Origin: Anaerolineales bacterium
GTDB lineage: Bacteria > Chloroflexota > Anaerolineae > Anaerolineales > Villigracilaceae
DNA length: 39,083 nt
NCBI GenBank assembly: GCA_030824405.1
Contig: JAVBXV010000237.1
Coordinates: forward strand, 1-39,083
Direction of reading: 5' to 3'
The notes under the pieces were generated by a model. The model saw only the letters and a list, made by a program, of their open reading frames with translations. It had not been told where the DNA came from and made no database searches. The position numbers were made by a program, and so were the translations under genes. This document shows, one piece after another, positions 6,434-14,417 of this stretch (the first letter of the stretch is position 1; each line of letters starts with the position of its first letter).

Positions 6434-7561
6434 TTATGGAGCCACATCCACCACTTCAATGGAGTCGATATCTGTACCATCGTTGAAATCATTGGGGGGA
6501 GCCAACGGCGCCTGTATGGCCAAATATCTATATTCACCAGGCGGCGGCTCACTGTCTGCATTGTCCACGTCAATCAACACACCAGATTGAAGCGGTGCAG
6601 TTCCATATAATTCTGATGATGGAATAACCTGATCATCCTCTTCTGTGCCCGTGCTGGCAGCCACATCACCAACATTGGAGTTGGTATCTGGCCCCCCAGC
6701 ACCCCAGTTGAATACCACGTAATAGGTGACGTTGTCTTTTGAAATGCTTAGAATGACAGCATCAAGGGCAATGTTACTGCCGCTTCCGTTGTCAATTTCA
6801 TAATAAGCGAGATCGTAATTCGTGTCGGATGGGCCATTTACGATCAACGGGCTTCCCGTCAAATATACAATCACATAACTTCCATCTTGCACATTTCCAA
6901 CTGGAGCGCCATCTGGGCCGCCCTCATTAAATTCAGCGGGAGGCGTTGCAGACACTCCCACCAGTACGGATGGATATCCTGTGGGGAATATGCAAGGCAA
7001 AGGATCACCAACATTACTAGCGGCTGGGTCTGTGCATAGCAATGGAGGAGGATCATACGTACAGGGTAAAGGATTACCAACATTATTGGCAGCTGGGTCT
7101 GTACACAGAGGCGCTGGCGTGGTTGCTGTTGGAGTATCGGTGGCCACAGGCGGTTTCTTTGTAGATGTAGCTGTAAAAGTTGGAGTACTGGCAGTAGATG
7201 TGGCACTTGGGGTTGCAGGTGTGTCAGTCACCACAAGGGTGAGAGTAGGCGTGGAAGTTGGTTCAAGCACAACCATGGATGGATACGAAATCCCCGAGTT
7301 CGCAGACTCTGGCCCCGGCGTCAGGAAAGTATATAACCATGCCATGGGCGTCAGAATATCCTGCGATACAGGGGGAAGCAGGCTGGGGTCCTGCCCTGCG
7401 GCAGTATCTGGGTCCAGACCTGAGCGCATATCACCAGTCACACTCCACAGAGGAATCATGCGAATGGCAAGCTGTCCAGCAAACAGCATAAGAAGGATCC
7501 CAATGGGCAGGACGAAAATGATCATCCGCCAGTCACGACGTTCGGGGTTTGTATACCTCAT
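6434..7561 (-). CDS. Membrane-anchored surface protein with Thr/Pro-rich stalk
   Basis: 375 residues, not assignable to a known function. One N-terminal membrane segment (about residues 12-33, IIFVLPIGILLMLFAGQLAI) with a positive Arg-rich start gives an N-in, C-out orientation. A Thr/Ser/Pro-rich stalk (about 95-150) follows. Then two near-identical units, LCTDPAANNVGNPLPC and LCTDPAASNVGDPLPC, each bring a cysteine pair. Residues about 195-375 form an acidic, beta-rich, probably ligand-binding domain. Its ATG overlaps the stop of the histidine kinase gene by four bases (ATGA), so it is translationally coupled to the kinase and may work with it, for example as an accessory sensor. Confidence 0.75.
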   Translation of the reverse strand: MRYTNPERRDWRMIIFVLPIGILLMLFAGQLAIRMIPLWSVTGDMRSGLDPDTAAGQDPSLLPPVSQDILTPMAWLYTFLTPGPESANSGISYPSMVVLEPTSTPTLTLVVTDTPATPSATSTASTPTFTATSTKKPPVATDTPTATTPAPLCTDPAANNVGNPLPCTYDPPPLLCTDPAASNVGDPLPCIFPTGYPSVLVGVSATPPAEFNEGGPDGAPVGNVQDGSYVIVYLTGSPLIVNGPSDTNYDLAYYEIDNGSGSNIALDAVILSISKDNVTYYVVFNWGAGGPDTNSNVGDVAASTGTEEDDQVIPSSELYGTAPLQSGVLIDVDNADSEPPPGEYRYLAIQAPLAPPNDFNDGTDIDSIEVVDVAP

Positions 7562-9447
7562 GACTCACCTTCCACTTTCTTCTCCACAGGCAATGAAATA
7601 AAGAATGTACTGCCTGGGTTTTTATCTTCATCATAGCCTGGGCTTTCTGCCCAGATATTGCCGCCATGCGCCTCAATAATACCGCGCGCGATCACCAGAC
7701 CAAGCCCCATGCCGCCGCCCTTGAATTTGGTCTTGCCTGAAGAATGCAGCATGATGTCACCAGTCTGGGAAAACTTGGAAAATACGGTGGGCAGCATCTC
7801 CGGAGAGATGCCAATACCGTTATCCTGAACAGAGATCTCCACATGCGGCTCTTCCACCCCGTTGACGTATCTTCCGCGCACAGTCACTGCGCCGCCATCG
7901 GGTGTGTACTTGATCGCATTCATAATGATCTGATGAAAGACCTTTTGAAGCAATTCAGGGTCTGCCGGCACAAGCGGCAGTCCTTTAACTCCATCCAGGT
8001 TGAATTCGATATTGCGTTCCTTTAATGCAGGCGCGAAAGACTTTTGGATCTTCTGTAAAACCAGGTCCATTTGCAGGCTGGTCTTGCGAAGGTTCAAGGT
8101 CTTGTTATCAATACGTGATACATCCAGCATACTGTTGACGATATCCGTCATACGCTCTGAACCTTCCACAATTCCGCGCGCCAGTTTCAGCGTCTCAGGG
8201 TCATCCTTCGCCTTATGCTCCAGCATTTGCGAATAGCCCATGATCAAGGTCAGCGGTGTACGTAATTCATGAGCCGAGATCTGAATAAAATTACTCTTCG
8301 TCCGATCCATCTTTTCGAGGATCTCATTGGTGCGTTCAAGTTCATGCGTGCGGTTCTGCAGGCTTTCGGTCATTGAGTCAAAGGTACTTGCCAGCGCGCC
8401 GATCTCATCATTTGAGCGAATCCCCGTACGCTCACTGAGGTTGCCACTTGCGATCGATTGCGAAGTACTCACCAACGAGTCCAGCGGATTGATGATCATC
8501 CGCGAAATTCCATATCCGATACCGATAACCACCAATGTCACCAGCGTGAACAGGATCACATAGGTGGTGCGGTTATCCACCGTGGACTGGATGACGAAGT
8601 TCAACGGAAGCGCCACAGCAAAGACACCGATACGGTCATTCGCGATCTGCAACGGTCCGCGCGCAAGGCGATACCAGCGGGTGTCGATCTCAAAATTCTG
8701 ACCCGTCACAATATCTTCTGAAGAGATCACCCGTCCATATTCATCACTGGTGATCGAAAGAAAATCGAGGGACGCCTGACTGCCATCACTACTAGCCACG
8801 AGCGTAGTCCCCACTGCCTGCCCATCCCCACTATAAATAATAACATCCGCCAGAACGGCGCTTTTCAAAAATGGCAAAATGGTATTCGTGGAAGTGCCGA
8901 TCACGATCACCCCTGCAAACTCACTACCAAACGGCACAGGAATGGACGTGTAATAATAATATTTTCCGTCCACCCGATTTTCCCCCAGCGAACGATGCGG
9001 CGCTTCCTGTTCATCCCTGCTTTGTAAATAAGGCGCCACAAGCGGCGAATTCGCCACCCCGGTATCCTTATCCACCACCTGCAAAACTCCGCCTGCATCA
9101 CGAATGAGATGCACCAACTCCTTCCCTTCAGGAGTGATCAGGATCAGGTTTTCAACTCCCAGCCCGGCAGCCGCAGGCTCCACAATGGCCAGAGCAGCTT
9201 CACGGTCCGCGTTTTGAAGCGCCTGGGCGAGTCCCGTTGTATAAGCGATCGTACGCGCCCGCTCCACGTGCGATACTTCCGTTCGCACAAATTGATCTGA
9301 AACAGCACGACCCGCCTCAAGCAATTGATTGGTCAACCGCTCGCTCAGCGTATTCGACACCAGACGCGTAACTACATACACCCCGATAATGGCAACCACC
9401 AGGGTCAAGAGAAGATAAGGCAAAATTACTTTTAGACGAATGCTCAT
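7558..9447 (-). CDS. Membrane sensor histidine kinase
   Basis: 629-residue hybrid-free histidine kinase. Membrane segment 1 (residues 7-27), a large extracellular sensor region (about 30-292, Cache/CHASE4-like by layout), membrane segment 2 (294-318), HAMP (about 315-368), a HisKA domain with the phospho-acceptor His393 in SAHELRTPLT, then HATPase_c with an N box around Asn510 (HQIIMNAIKYTP), a G1 box DNGIGI (542-547) and a G2 box GGGMGLGL (577-584). All catalytic motifs look intact. There is no response regulator in the window, so its partner is encoded elsewhere. It is the first gene of a two-gene operon with the surface protein at 6434-7561. The ATG at 9447 gives a typical short cytosolic N-terminus before the first membrane segment. 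Confidence 0.92.
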   Translation of the reverse strand: MSIRLKVILPYLLLTLVVAIIGVYVVTRLVSNTLSERLTNQLLEAGRAVSDQFVRTEVSHVERARTIAYTTGLAQALQNADREAALAIVEPAAAGLGVENLILITPEGKELVHLIRDAGGVLQVVDKDTGVANSPLVAPYLQSRDEQEAPHRSLGENRVDGKYYYYTSIPVPFGSEFAGVIVIGTSTNTILPFLKSAVLADVIIYSGDGQAVGTTLVASSDGSQASLDFLSITSDEYGRVISSEDIVTGQNFEIDTRWYRLARGPLQIANDRIGVFAVALPLNFVIQSTVDNRTTYVILFTLVTLVVIGIGYGISRMIINPLDSLVSTSQSIASGNLSERTGIRSNDEIGALASTFDSMTESLQNRTHELERTNEILEKMDRTKSNFIQISAHELRTPLTLIMGYSQMLEHKAKDDPETLKLARGIVEGSERMTDIVNSMLDVSRIDNKTLNLRKTSLQMDLVLQKIQKSFAPALKERNIEFNLDGVKGLPLVPADPELLQKVFHQIIMNAIKYTPDGGAVTVRGRYVNGVEEPHVEISVQDNGIGISPEMLPTVFSKFSQTGDIMLHSSGKTKFKGGGMGLGLVIARGIIEAHGGNIWAESPGYDEDKNPGSTFFISLPVEKKVEGES

Positions 9448-9472
9448 AGCAGGCGCAATGACCTATGGAACT

Positions 9473-9520
9473 ATTATAGAACCTGACTTCGCGCGCCGTA
9501 AAATTGTAAGACAATTACAA
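9473..9520 (-). promoter_or_regulatory. Likely promoter and dyad upstream of the histidine kinase
   Basis: On the minus strand a perfect TATAAT (9478-9473) lies 25 nt before the kinase start codon; the best -35 (TTACGG, 9501-9496, 17-bp spacer) is weak. An inverted repeat TTGTAA-GACAA-TTACAA (9504-9520) sits just upstream of that -35, a good place for an activator. Confidence 0.5.
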
Positions 9521-9635
9521 TAATTCATCGGAAAAAAATAAGCGGACGCAGCCCGATTCACCTCTATTTTACCTCTACAGCGCTTCTTTTCTGACTATAT
9601 CCTGCCGCAGTTTTCTGGGGCATTTTCCCCATCTT

Positions 9636-10076
9636 TTATATCCGCTTCACAAAATGGACGAGGCGCTCAACTTCCACATAGCCTAATTTGATATGCGCAC
9701 GAATACTCGGCTCATTATCCAGCCAGGTATCGGAGGCCATCTCTGTGCATCCCCTTTCACGCGCCCAATTTTCAGCGGTCTGGGCCAACACCCCCGCCGC
9801 ACCGCTGCCTCGAAATTCAGGATAGACAAACCAGCCTTCAATATATCCAACTGGACTGGTCTCACACGCCTCTGCATACTCGCGCAAACTCACTTCGATC
9901 ATTCCCACAACTCTTTCGCCGTCATACGCAAAGAAAACGACATCCCTATCGCTCTCCAGAATTTCATCCATATCAAAATTCAAATACCCATCTGGGGCTT
10001 CGGGCCAAATGCCCTTGCGCATATCAAACCACTGCTGCCTGTCTTTATTGGTAATGCGGCGAATTGAGATATCCAT
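9636..10076 (-). CDS. GNAT acetyltransferase, aminoglycoside 6'-N-acetyltransferase-like
   Basis: 146-residue GNAT-fold enzyme expected to move an acetyl group from acetyl-CoA to an amine. The arrangement is that of AAC(6')-I enzymes: IRRITNKDRQQWFDMR at the start, FFAYDGERVVGMIEVSLREY in the middle, YIEGWFVYPEFRGSG (the acetyl-CoA binding region), AENWARERGCTEMASDT, and the terminal NEPSIRAHIKLGYVEVERLV. Length also fits. Whether it confers aminoglycoside resistance or acetylates another substrate cannot be told from sequence. GGAGG lies just before ATG 10076. It is downstream of ferritin on the same strand, but a strong terminator (10094-10132) intervenes, so expression may depend on read-through or on a promoter I cannot see. 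Confidence 0.82.
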   Translation of the reverse strand: MDISIRRITNKDRQQWFDMRKGIWPEAPDGYLNFDMDEILESDRDVVFFAYDGERVVGMIEVSLREYAEACETSPVGYIEGWFVYPEFRGSGAAGVLAQTAENWARERGCTEMASDTWLDNEPSIRAHIKLGYVEVERLVHFVKRI

Positions 10077-10093
10077 ATTCCTCCAAAATAAAA

Positions 10094-10132
10094 TAAGACC
10101 CTAAAGACAATGTGATTGCCTTTAGGGTCTTA
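10094..10132 (-). terminator. Terminator after ferritin
   Basis: TAAGACCCTAAAG (10094-10106) pairs with CTTTAGGGTCTTA (10120-10132); the loop arms CAAT/ATTG extend the stem past one mismatch. It lies 10 nt beyond the ferritin stop and only 18 nt before the start of the acetyltransferase. Confidence 0.8.
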
Positions 10133-10141
10133 ACCATAAAT

Positions 10142-10636
10142 TTATTCTGCAGTACGTTTGCCAAGGCGGTGATCGAGCATCAACACTGCGGTGCCGCGAT
10201 CTTCAATAAGTTTCAAATTGCCAACGATCTCCGCCACATTCTTTTCTTCTTCAACCTGCTCGCTGATGAACCATTGCAGCATCACTTGAGCGGGATAGTC
10301 CTTCTCTTTTAGCGCAACTTCATACAACGCATAGATCGAAGCGGTGACACTGGCTTCATGGGCGGCCACTTCTTCAAAAAGTTCAAGGGAACTCTTCCAG
10401 TCGATCTTCGGTGCGTCAATGGCCTTGAGCTCCACCTTGCCGCCGCGCTCCAGAATGAAATCATAAAACTTCATTGCATGTTCGCGTTCCTCAGTAGACT
10501 GGTTACGCATCCAACTGGCAAAGCCTGCCAAGTTCTTGTCTTCAAAATAGGCGGCCATCGAGAGGTAAAGATAGGAGGAAAATAACTCCTTATTGATCTG
10601 GTCGTTCATTGCAGTAAGTACAGGTTTTCCGATCAT
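10142..10636 (-). CDS. ftnA: Ferritin (non-haem iron storage)
   Basis: 164-residue ferritin-like four-helix subunit that oxidises Fe(II) and stores iron in a 24-mer shell in the cytosol. The ferroxidase ligands fall at the E. coli FtnA positions: Glu17, Glu50, His53, Glu94 and Gln127, with the third-site residues Glu49, Glu126 and Glu130 also present. There is no haem-binding methionine typical of bacterioferritin, supporting FtnA. AAGGAGT precedes ATG 10636. A perfect TATAAT (10667-10662, minus) lies in the 53-bp gap after the PRPP synthetase gene, so it probably has its own promoter, although the -35 is poor. No Fur box was recognised. Confidence 0.95.
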   Translation of the reverse strand: MIGKPVLTAMNDQINKELFSSYLYLSMAAYFEDKNLAGFASWMRNQSTEEREHAMKFYDFILERGGKVELKAIDAPKIDWKSSLELFEEVAAHEASVTASIYALYEVALKEKDYPAQVMLQWFISEQVEEEKNVAEIVGNLKLIEDRGTAVLMLDHRLGKRTAE

Positions 10637-10689
10637 GATTACTCCTTTTCTATTGAATTTAATTATACGAGGTTTCGTGAAGAAAAATA

Positions 10690-11664
10690 CTACTCGCCGA
10701 AAACGAACAGATCGCTCAGTGACTCGCGATTGAAGTTGTGACGGATCGCCGCGGCAAAGATCGGCGCCACCGAAAGGACAGTCAGCTTCGGGTGTTTTTC
10801 TTCAGGCGGAAGATAAATGGTATCGGTTGTGATCACTTCACTGATCTCAGGGACAGCCGCCAACTTCCCCAACCCGCCATGGCTGAAAACACCATGCGTG
10901 CAAATGACAGTAATATCCTCCACGCCTTCATCTATAAGCACACGGCTCAACTCCAGAATGGAGCCGCCAGTGGCGATCTCATCATCGTAAATCAGCGCGC
11001 GCTTATGCCCGTGCACCTGGCTCCCCACCAAGCCGCTAATCACCACTTTTGTATCCGAAACACGTTCCTTGTTGCCTGCCGCAACGGGCAGACCCAGCAC
11101 CTTGGCGAAACGCGCCGCAGACTTGGCTTGCCCCATATCTGGCGAGACGATGATCGTGCCTGTCAGGTCACGTTTTGAAAGATACTCGTTGAAGACCGGG
11201 CGGCTGCTTAGCGGGTCTGTGGGCAGGCCAAAGAAGCCATGCACCTGCGGCGAGTGGAACATCATACTCATCACATGCGTGGCGCCTGCTGTCTTGAGCA
11301 GATCTGCCACCAAACGGGCGGTGATGGAAATACGGGGCGCATCCTTTTTGTCTGACCGTCCATAGGAATAATAAGGAATGATGGCATGCACTTCAGAAGC
11401 TGCCGCGCCGCGCGCAATATCGATCATCATCAGCAATTCCATCAAATGATCGTTCACAGGCTGTGACAGTGATTGCACAATATACACACGGCGATAGCGT
11501 ACGCTGGCGCCCAATTGAATATAAAGATTGTCATTGCTAAAGCGTGAGATGTGGGTGCTTTCCAACGGCACGCCCAGCTTGGTTGCAATATTCCCAGCCA
11601 ATTGCGGATTGGAACTTCCGCTAAAGAAACAAACTTCACCTGCGGGAATGGGGGGATTGGTCAT
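10690..11664 (-). CDS. prs: Ribose-phosphate pyrophosphokinase (PRPP synthetase)
   Basis: Makes 5-phosphoribosyl-1-pyrophosphate from ribose 5-phosphate and ATP for nucleotide, His and Trp synthesis; cytosolic. Family motifs: FFSGSSNPQLA near the N-terminus, RFSNDNLYIQL (41-51), IPYYSYGRSDKKDAPR (96-111, the ATP-binding region), the catalytic-loop Lys199-Arg201 (NKERVSD) and the PRPP loop IYDDEIATGGS (225-235). I start it at ATG 11664 (324 residues), preceded by GGAGA, rather than the in-frame start at 11712, which lies inside polX and adds a non-conserved extension. The loop sequences deviate from canonical Prs (GRSDKK instead of ARQDRK), as in divergent bacterial homologues. It is 26 bp downstream of polX and probably cotranscribed. 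Confidence 0.92.
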   Translation of the reverse strand: MTNPPIPAGEVCFFSGSSNPQLAGNIATKLGVPLESTHISRFSNDNLYIQLGASVRYRRVYIVQSLSQPVNDHLMELLMMIDIARGAAASEVHAIIPYYSYGRSDKKDAPRISITARLVADLLKTAGATHVMSMMFHSPQVHGFFGLPTDPLSSRPVFNEYLSKRDLTGTIIVSPDMGQAKSAARFAKVLGLPVAAGNKERVSDTKVVISGLVGSQVHGHKRALIYDDEIATGGSILELSRVLIDEGVEDITVICTHGVFSHGGLGKLAAVPEISEVITTDTIYLPPEEKHPKLTVLSVAPIFAAAIRHNFNRESLSDLFVFGE

Positions 11665-11690
11665 GTAGTCTCCGTCTTCAAAAAATTTGA

Positions 11691-13442
11691 TTACTTGCGG
11701 TTCTTCAACCACTTTAATAACTTATCAGTAGACCAGGTATTGATCACATCGTTCTTCGTCAAACCAGCACGGCGGGCGACAGCCACACCGTAAAATAAAT
11801 TATCGAAATCCTCTTCGGAATGTGAATCCGTGTTAATGCTGATCAGGATTCCCAACTCCTTCGCGCGGCGGACATACATATCGTCCAGATCGAGGCGTGA
11901 GGGATGCGCGTTGATCTCCAACGCAACACCAGTCTCTGCCGCGGCGTTGAGAATGGCATCCATATCGAGATCGGCCCCTTCCCTATCGGGGATCAAGCGT
12001 CCCGTAGGATGACCGATAATATCCACGTGCGGGTTGCGAATTGCATTCAGCAGACGCTGTGTCACCTTGTCCCGCGGCTGGCGCAGACTGGTATGAAGCG
12101 ACGCCACCACAAGATCGAGGCTGGCTAAAAATTCATCGGGATAATCCAACGTGCCATCGGCTTTGATCTCCACTTCACTGGCATGCAAAACAAGGATCTC
12201 ATCGCCAAGCTGCTTCTGAATCTTTTTTATTTCAACGGCCTGCTTTTTATGTTTCTCAATACTCAAACCGCCAGTGACACCCAAACTGACCGAATGATCG
12301 GTGAACGCGATCACCTGCATGCCGCGCTTCGCCGCTGCACGCGCCATCTCCAGCATGGTTAATTTCCCATCGCTGAATGTGGAATGGGTTTGTAAATCTG
12401 ATTTGATATCTTTGACTTCGATCAACTTCGGCAGGCTGTTGGTTTTGGCGAGCGCCACTTCATCGCGTCCCTCGCGCAGTTCGGGCGGCACCCATTGCAA
12501 GCCAAGTATCTTGTAAACTTCTTCTTCGGTGGCGCAAAAAATTTCATCTTTGGCCGCCTGCCCTGAACCTTTCGCGGGGTTGATCTTCGTCAGCGAATGT
12601 TCTGACAACGACAAGCCTTTCTCCAAGGCTAATTGACGAAGCGCAACATTATGATCCTTCGAACCCGTTGCATATTGCAAAGCCGTGCCGAACTTCTCAG
12701 GTGAATGCACCCACACTTGCGCGCGCACGCCATCTGAAAATTCAATGCTCGATTTCGTCTCGCCTTTGCCAAGCACACGGCTCACACGCGGCAAAGTAGT
12801 AAACGCGTCCATCACTGCAGACGAATCTTTTGCCGCCACCAAAATATCCAGATCGCCCACTGTGGAACGCATCCTTCTTAAACTGCCAGCGGGCTGCGCA
12901 TCGACAACGCCTTTCACTTTTTTGAGCGTTGCAATAATTTCATACGCAAGCGGGTAGGCATGTCCCAGCGGAATTCTGCCAGACCTTCTTGCCAGCGAAG
13001 CAATGCCTTCAAGGATCGCCGTCTCTGATTTTGCGCCCATGCCTGGAAGAGAACGAAGCTTGCCGTCTTTCGCAGCAGCTTCCAGATCGGCAAGAGCGGT
13101 GATGTTCAACGTCTTCGAGATCATCGCAATTTTCTTCGGTCCCAAACTTGGCACTTTCATCCATGCCGCCAGATCGGGATGAACTTCTTTTTTAAGATTT
13201 TCCAAAAATTCGAGTTTGCCTGTTGAAAGCAATTCGTCAATTTTTTCTGCAATGGCTTTGCCAACGCCAGGAATTTCGCGCAGGGCGCCTTCCTTCCAAT
13301 ATTCGCTAGCCTCACGCCCAAGCGCAATTAAACTCTCGGACGCTTTGCGATAGGCAAGGGTTACGTAAATGACCTCGCCTTTGATCTCGCAAAGATCGGC
13401 GATCAAGGTAAATGTATCTGCAAGTTGTTTGTTATTCATCAT
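11691..13442 (-). CDS. polX: Family X DNA polymerase with PHP domain (PolX)
   Basis: 583-residue bacterial PolX for gap-filling repair. Residues 1-150 contain the N-terminal 8-kDa-like domain and helix-hairpin-helix motifs (IPGVGKAIAEKIDEL, LPGMGAKSETAI). The nucleotidyltransferase palm is at about 160-320 with GSLRRMRSTVGDLDILV, giving metal ligands Asp197 and Asp199. The position expected to hold the third catalytic Asp (pol beta Asp256; usually VDLR or VDVW in PolX) reads AQVW, that is Gln242. Residues 345-583 are a PHP domain (DLQTHSTFSDG, FTDHS, HASEVEI, IIGHPTGR, EINAHP, NTDSH), which in relatives gives 3'-5' exonuclease or AP-endonuclease activity. The start is ATG 13442 or 13439 after AGGTGA. 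The missing third Asp may weaken polymerase activity. Confidence 0.93.
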   Translation of the reverse strand: MMNNKQLADTFTLIADLCEIKGEVIYVTLAYRKASESLIALGREASEYWKEGALREIPGVGKAIAEKIDELLSTGKLEFLENLKKEVHPDLAAWMKVPSLGPKKIAMISKTLNITALADLEAAAKDGKLRSLPGMGAKSETAILEGIASLARRSGRIPLGHAYPLAYEIIATLKKVKGVVDAQPAGSLRRMRSTVGDLDILVAAKDSSAVMDAFTTLPRVSRVLGKGETKSSIEFSDGVRAQVWVHSPEKFGTALQYATGSKDHNVALRQLALEKGLSLSEHSLTKINPAKGSGQAAKDEIFCATEEEVYKILGLQWVPPELREGRDEVALAKTNSLPKLIEVKDIKSDLQTHSTFSDGKLTMLEMARAAAKRGMQVIAFTDHSVSLGVTGGLSIEKHKKQAVEIKKIQKQLGDEILVLHASEVEIKADGTLDYPDEFLASLDLVVASLHTSLRQPRDKVTQRLLNAIRNPHVDIIGHPTGRLIPDREGADLDMDAILNAAAETGVALEINAHPSRLDLDDMYVRRAKELGILISINTDSHSEEDFDNLFYGVAVARRAGLTKNDVINTWSTDKLLKWLKNRK

Positions 13443-13514
13443 GGGTCACCTCTAATAAAACGATTATACCGCCCATGTTATACTCGTTTTATCACACACA
13501 AGGGACGACAAATC
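13443..13514. promoter_or_regulatory. Shared divergent promoter region, polX and exonuclease gene
   Basis: In the 72-bp gap the minus strand carries TATAAT (13468-13463) aimed at polX, and the plus strand carries TATACT (13479-13484) aimed at the exonuclease gene. Their -10 boxes are only ten bases apart, face outward, and the -35 boxes would overlap the opposite promoter, so the two genes may exclude or co-regulate each other. The -35 boxes are weak. Confidence 0.5.
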
Positions 13515-14327
13515 ATGCTTGATCTTTCCAATGCAAAGTTCGCTTTTCTGGATGTTGAAACCACTGGCCTTTCTCCCTGGTTTGGAGATCGAGTCTGCCA
13601 AATTGCAGTGGTGCTCACCGAGGGCAAACGCATCAAATCGACCGTTGACCTGCTCATCAATCCCGAGCGGGAGCTTTCGCCTTCAGCACTCCAGATCAAC
13701 GGCCTGACCGATGAGCGGCTCGCCAAGGCGCCAAAATTTGAAGAGCTTACCGACACACTGGATGTCATTTTTGAAGATGCGATCATTGTCTGCCACAACG
13801 CAAAATTTGACATTCAATTTTTAGATAGTGAATATCACCGCATTGGGCGTCAGGTTGAATTTCCCAACCTGATCGACACCATGATCATCGCGCAGCAATT
13901 CTATCAATTACCATCCTACAGTTTGAATCACCTCGCTGAAGCATTTCAGGTAGTCACAAAACTTCAAAGTTCGCGCGCACAAGCGGATGCGTTGACCGCC
14001 AAAAATGTCTTCTTCTCGATGATGGATTCGCTCAAGCAATTCAATAAACCACTCGATAATTATATTGGCATCTACAACTCCCCTGCATGGCCTGAAGATG
14101 GCGCATATCTGCCGATCGAATTAAGCGAAGCCATCAACAGCGGCAGGCGTCTCTTCATCAAATACATGGACAAGAACGGCGAAGTCTCAGAACGCTGGAT
14201 CTCACAGGTAAAAGTAATGGGACTGTCAGATTATTTATACCTGCAAGCCTACTGCCACACCCGCGAAGCCGAGCGAAACTTTCGCCTCGACCGTATCTTG
14301 AATGTGGCAGTTGAAGTGGAAAAATAA
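13515..14327 (+). CDS. DnaQ-like exonuclease domain fused to a WYL-like domain
   Basis: 270 residues. The N-terminal 170 are a DEDDh 3'-5' exonuclease fold: FLDVETTG (Asp13, Glu15), INGLTDERL, and VCHNAKFD (Asp99). The last motif reads SRAQADALTA: Asp158 is present, but the general-base histidine five residues before it is Ser153. Residues about 200-270 resemble a WYL domain (AINSGRRLFIKYMDKNGEVS, WISQVKVM, YLYLQAYCHTREAERNFRLD), which in relatives senses nucleic acids or regulates partner activity. ATG 13515 follows AGGGA; the upstream in-frame start at 13425 would overlap polX and the promoters. It is divergent from polX, suggesting a repair role. Activity is uncertain without the histidine. 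Confidence 0.8.
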   Translation: MLDLSNAKFAFLDVETTGLSPWFGDRVCQIAVVLTEGKRIKSTVDLLINPERELSPSALQINGLTDERLAKAPKFEELTDTLDVIFEDAIIVCHNAKFDIQFLDSEYHRIGRQVEFPNLIDTMIIAQQFYQLPSYSLNHLAEAFQVVTKLQSSRAQADALTAKNVFFSMMDSLKQFNKPLDNYIGIYNSPAWPEDGAYLPIELSEAINSGRRLFIKYMDKNGEVSERWISQVKVMGLSDYLYLQAYCHTREAERNFRLDRILNVAVEVEK

Positions 14328-14344
14328 TTTTTTTGATCTATATA

Positions 14345-14377
14345 AAAACTGGCGACAGCTTTGCTGTCGCCAGTTTT
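14345..14377. terminator. Bidirectional terminator
   Basis: AAAACTGGCGACAGC (14345-14359) pairs perfectly with GCTGTCGCCAGTTTT (14363-14377) around TTT. It lies between the convergent exonuclease and DUF4173 genes and can serve both. Confidence 0.88.
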
Positions 14378-14417
14378 CGTTTTATCGACACAAGTGCGCT
14401 TGTACTTCGCCAATATC

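Noticed and set aside
11665-11712. Sixteen-residue N-terminal extension of PRPP synthetase
   Set aside because: It overlaps the end of polX, is not family-like, and ATG 11664 has its own Shine-Dalgarno.
13425-13514. Thirty-residue N-terminal extension of the exonuclease-WYL protein
   Set aside because: It overlaps the polX start and both promoters; the family begins near ATG 13515.
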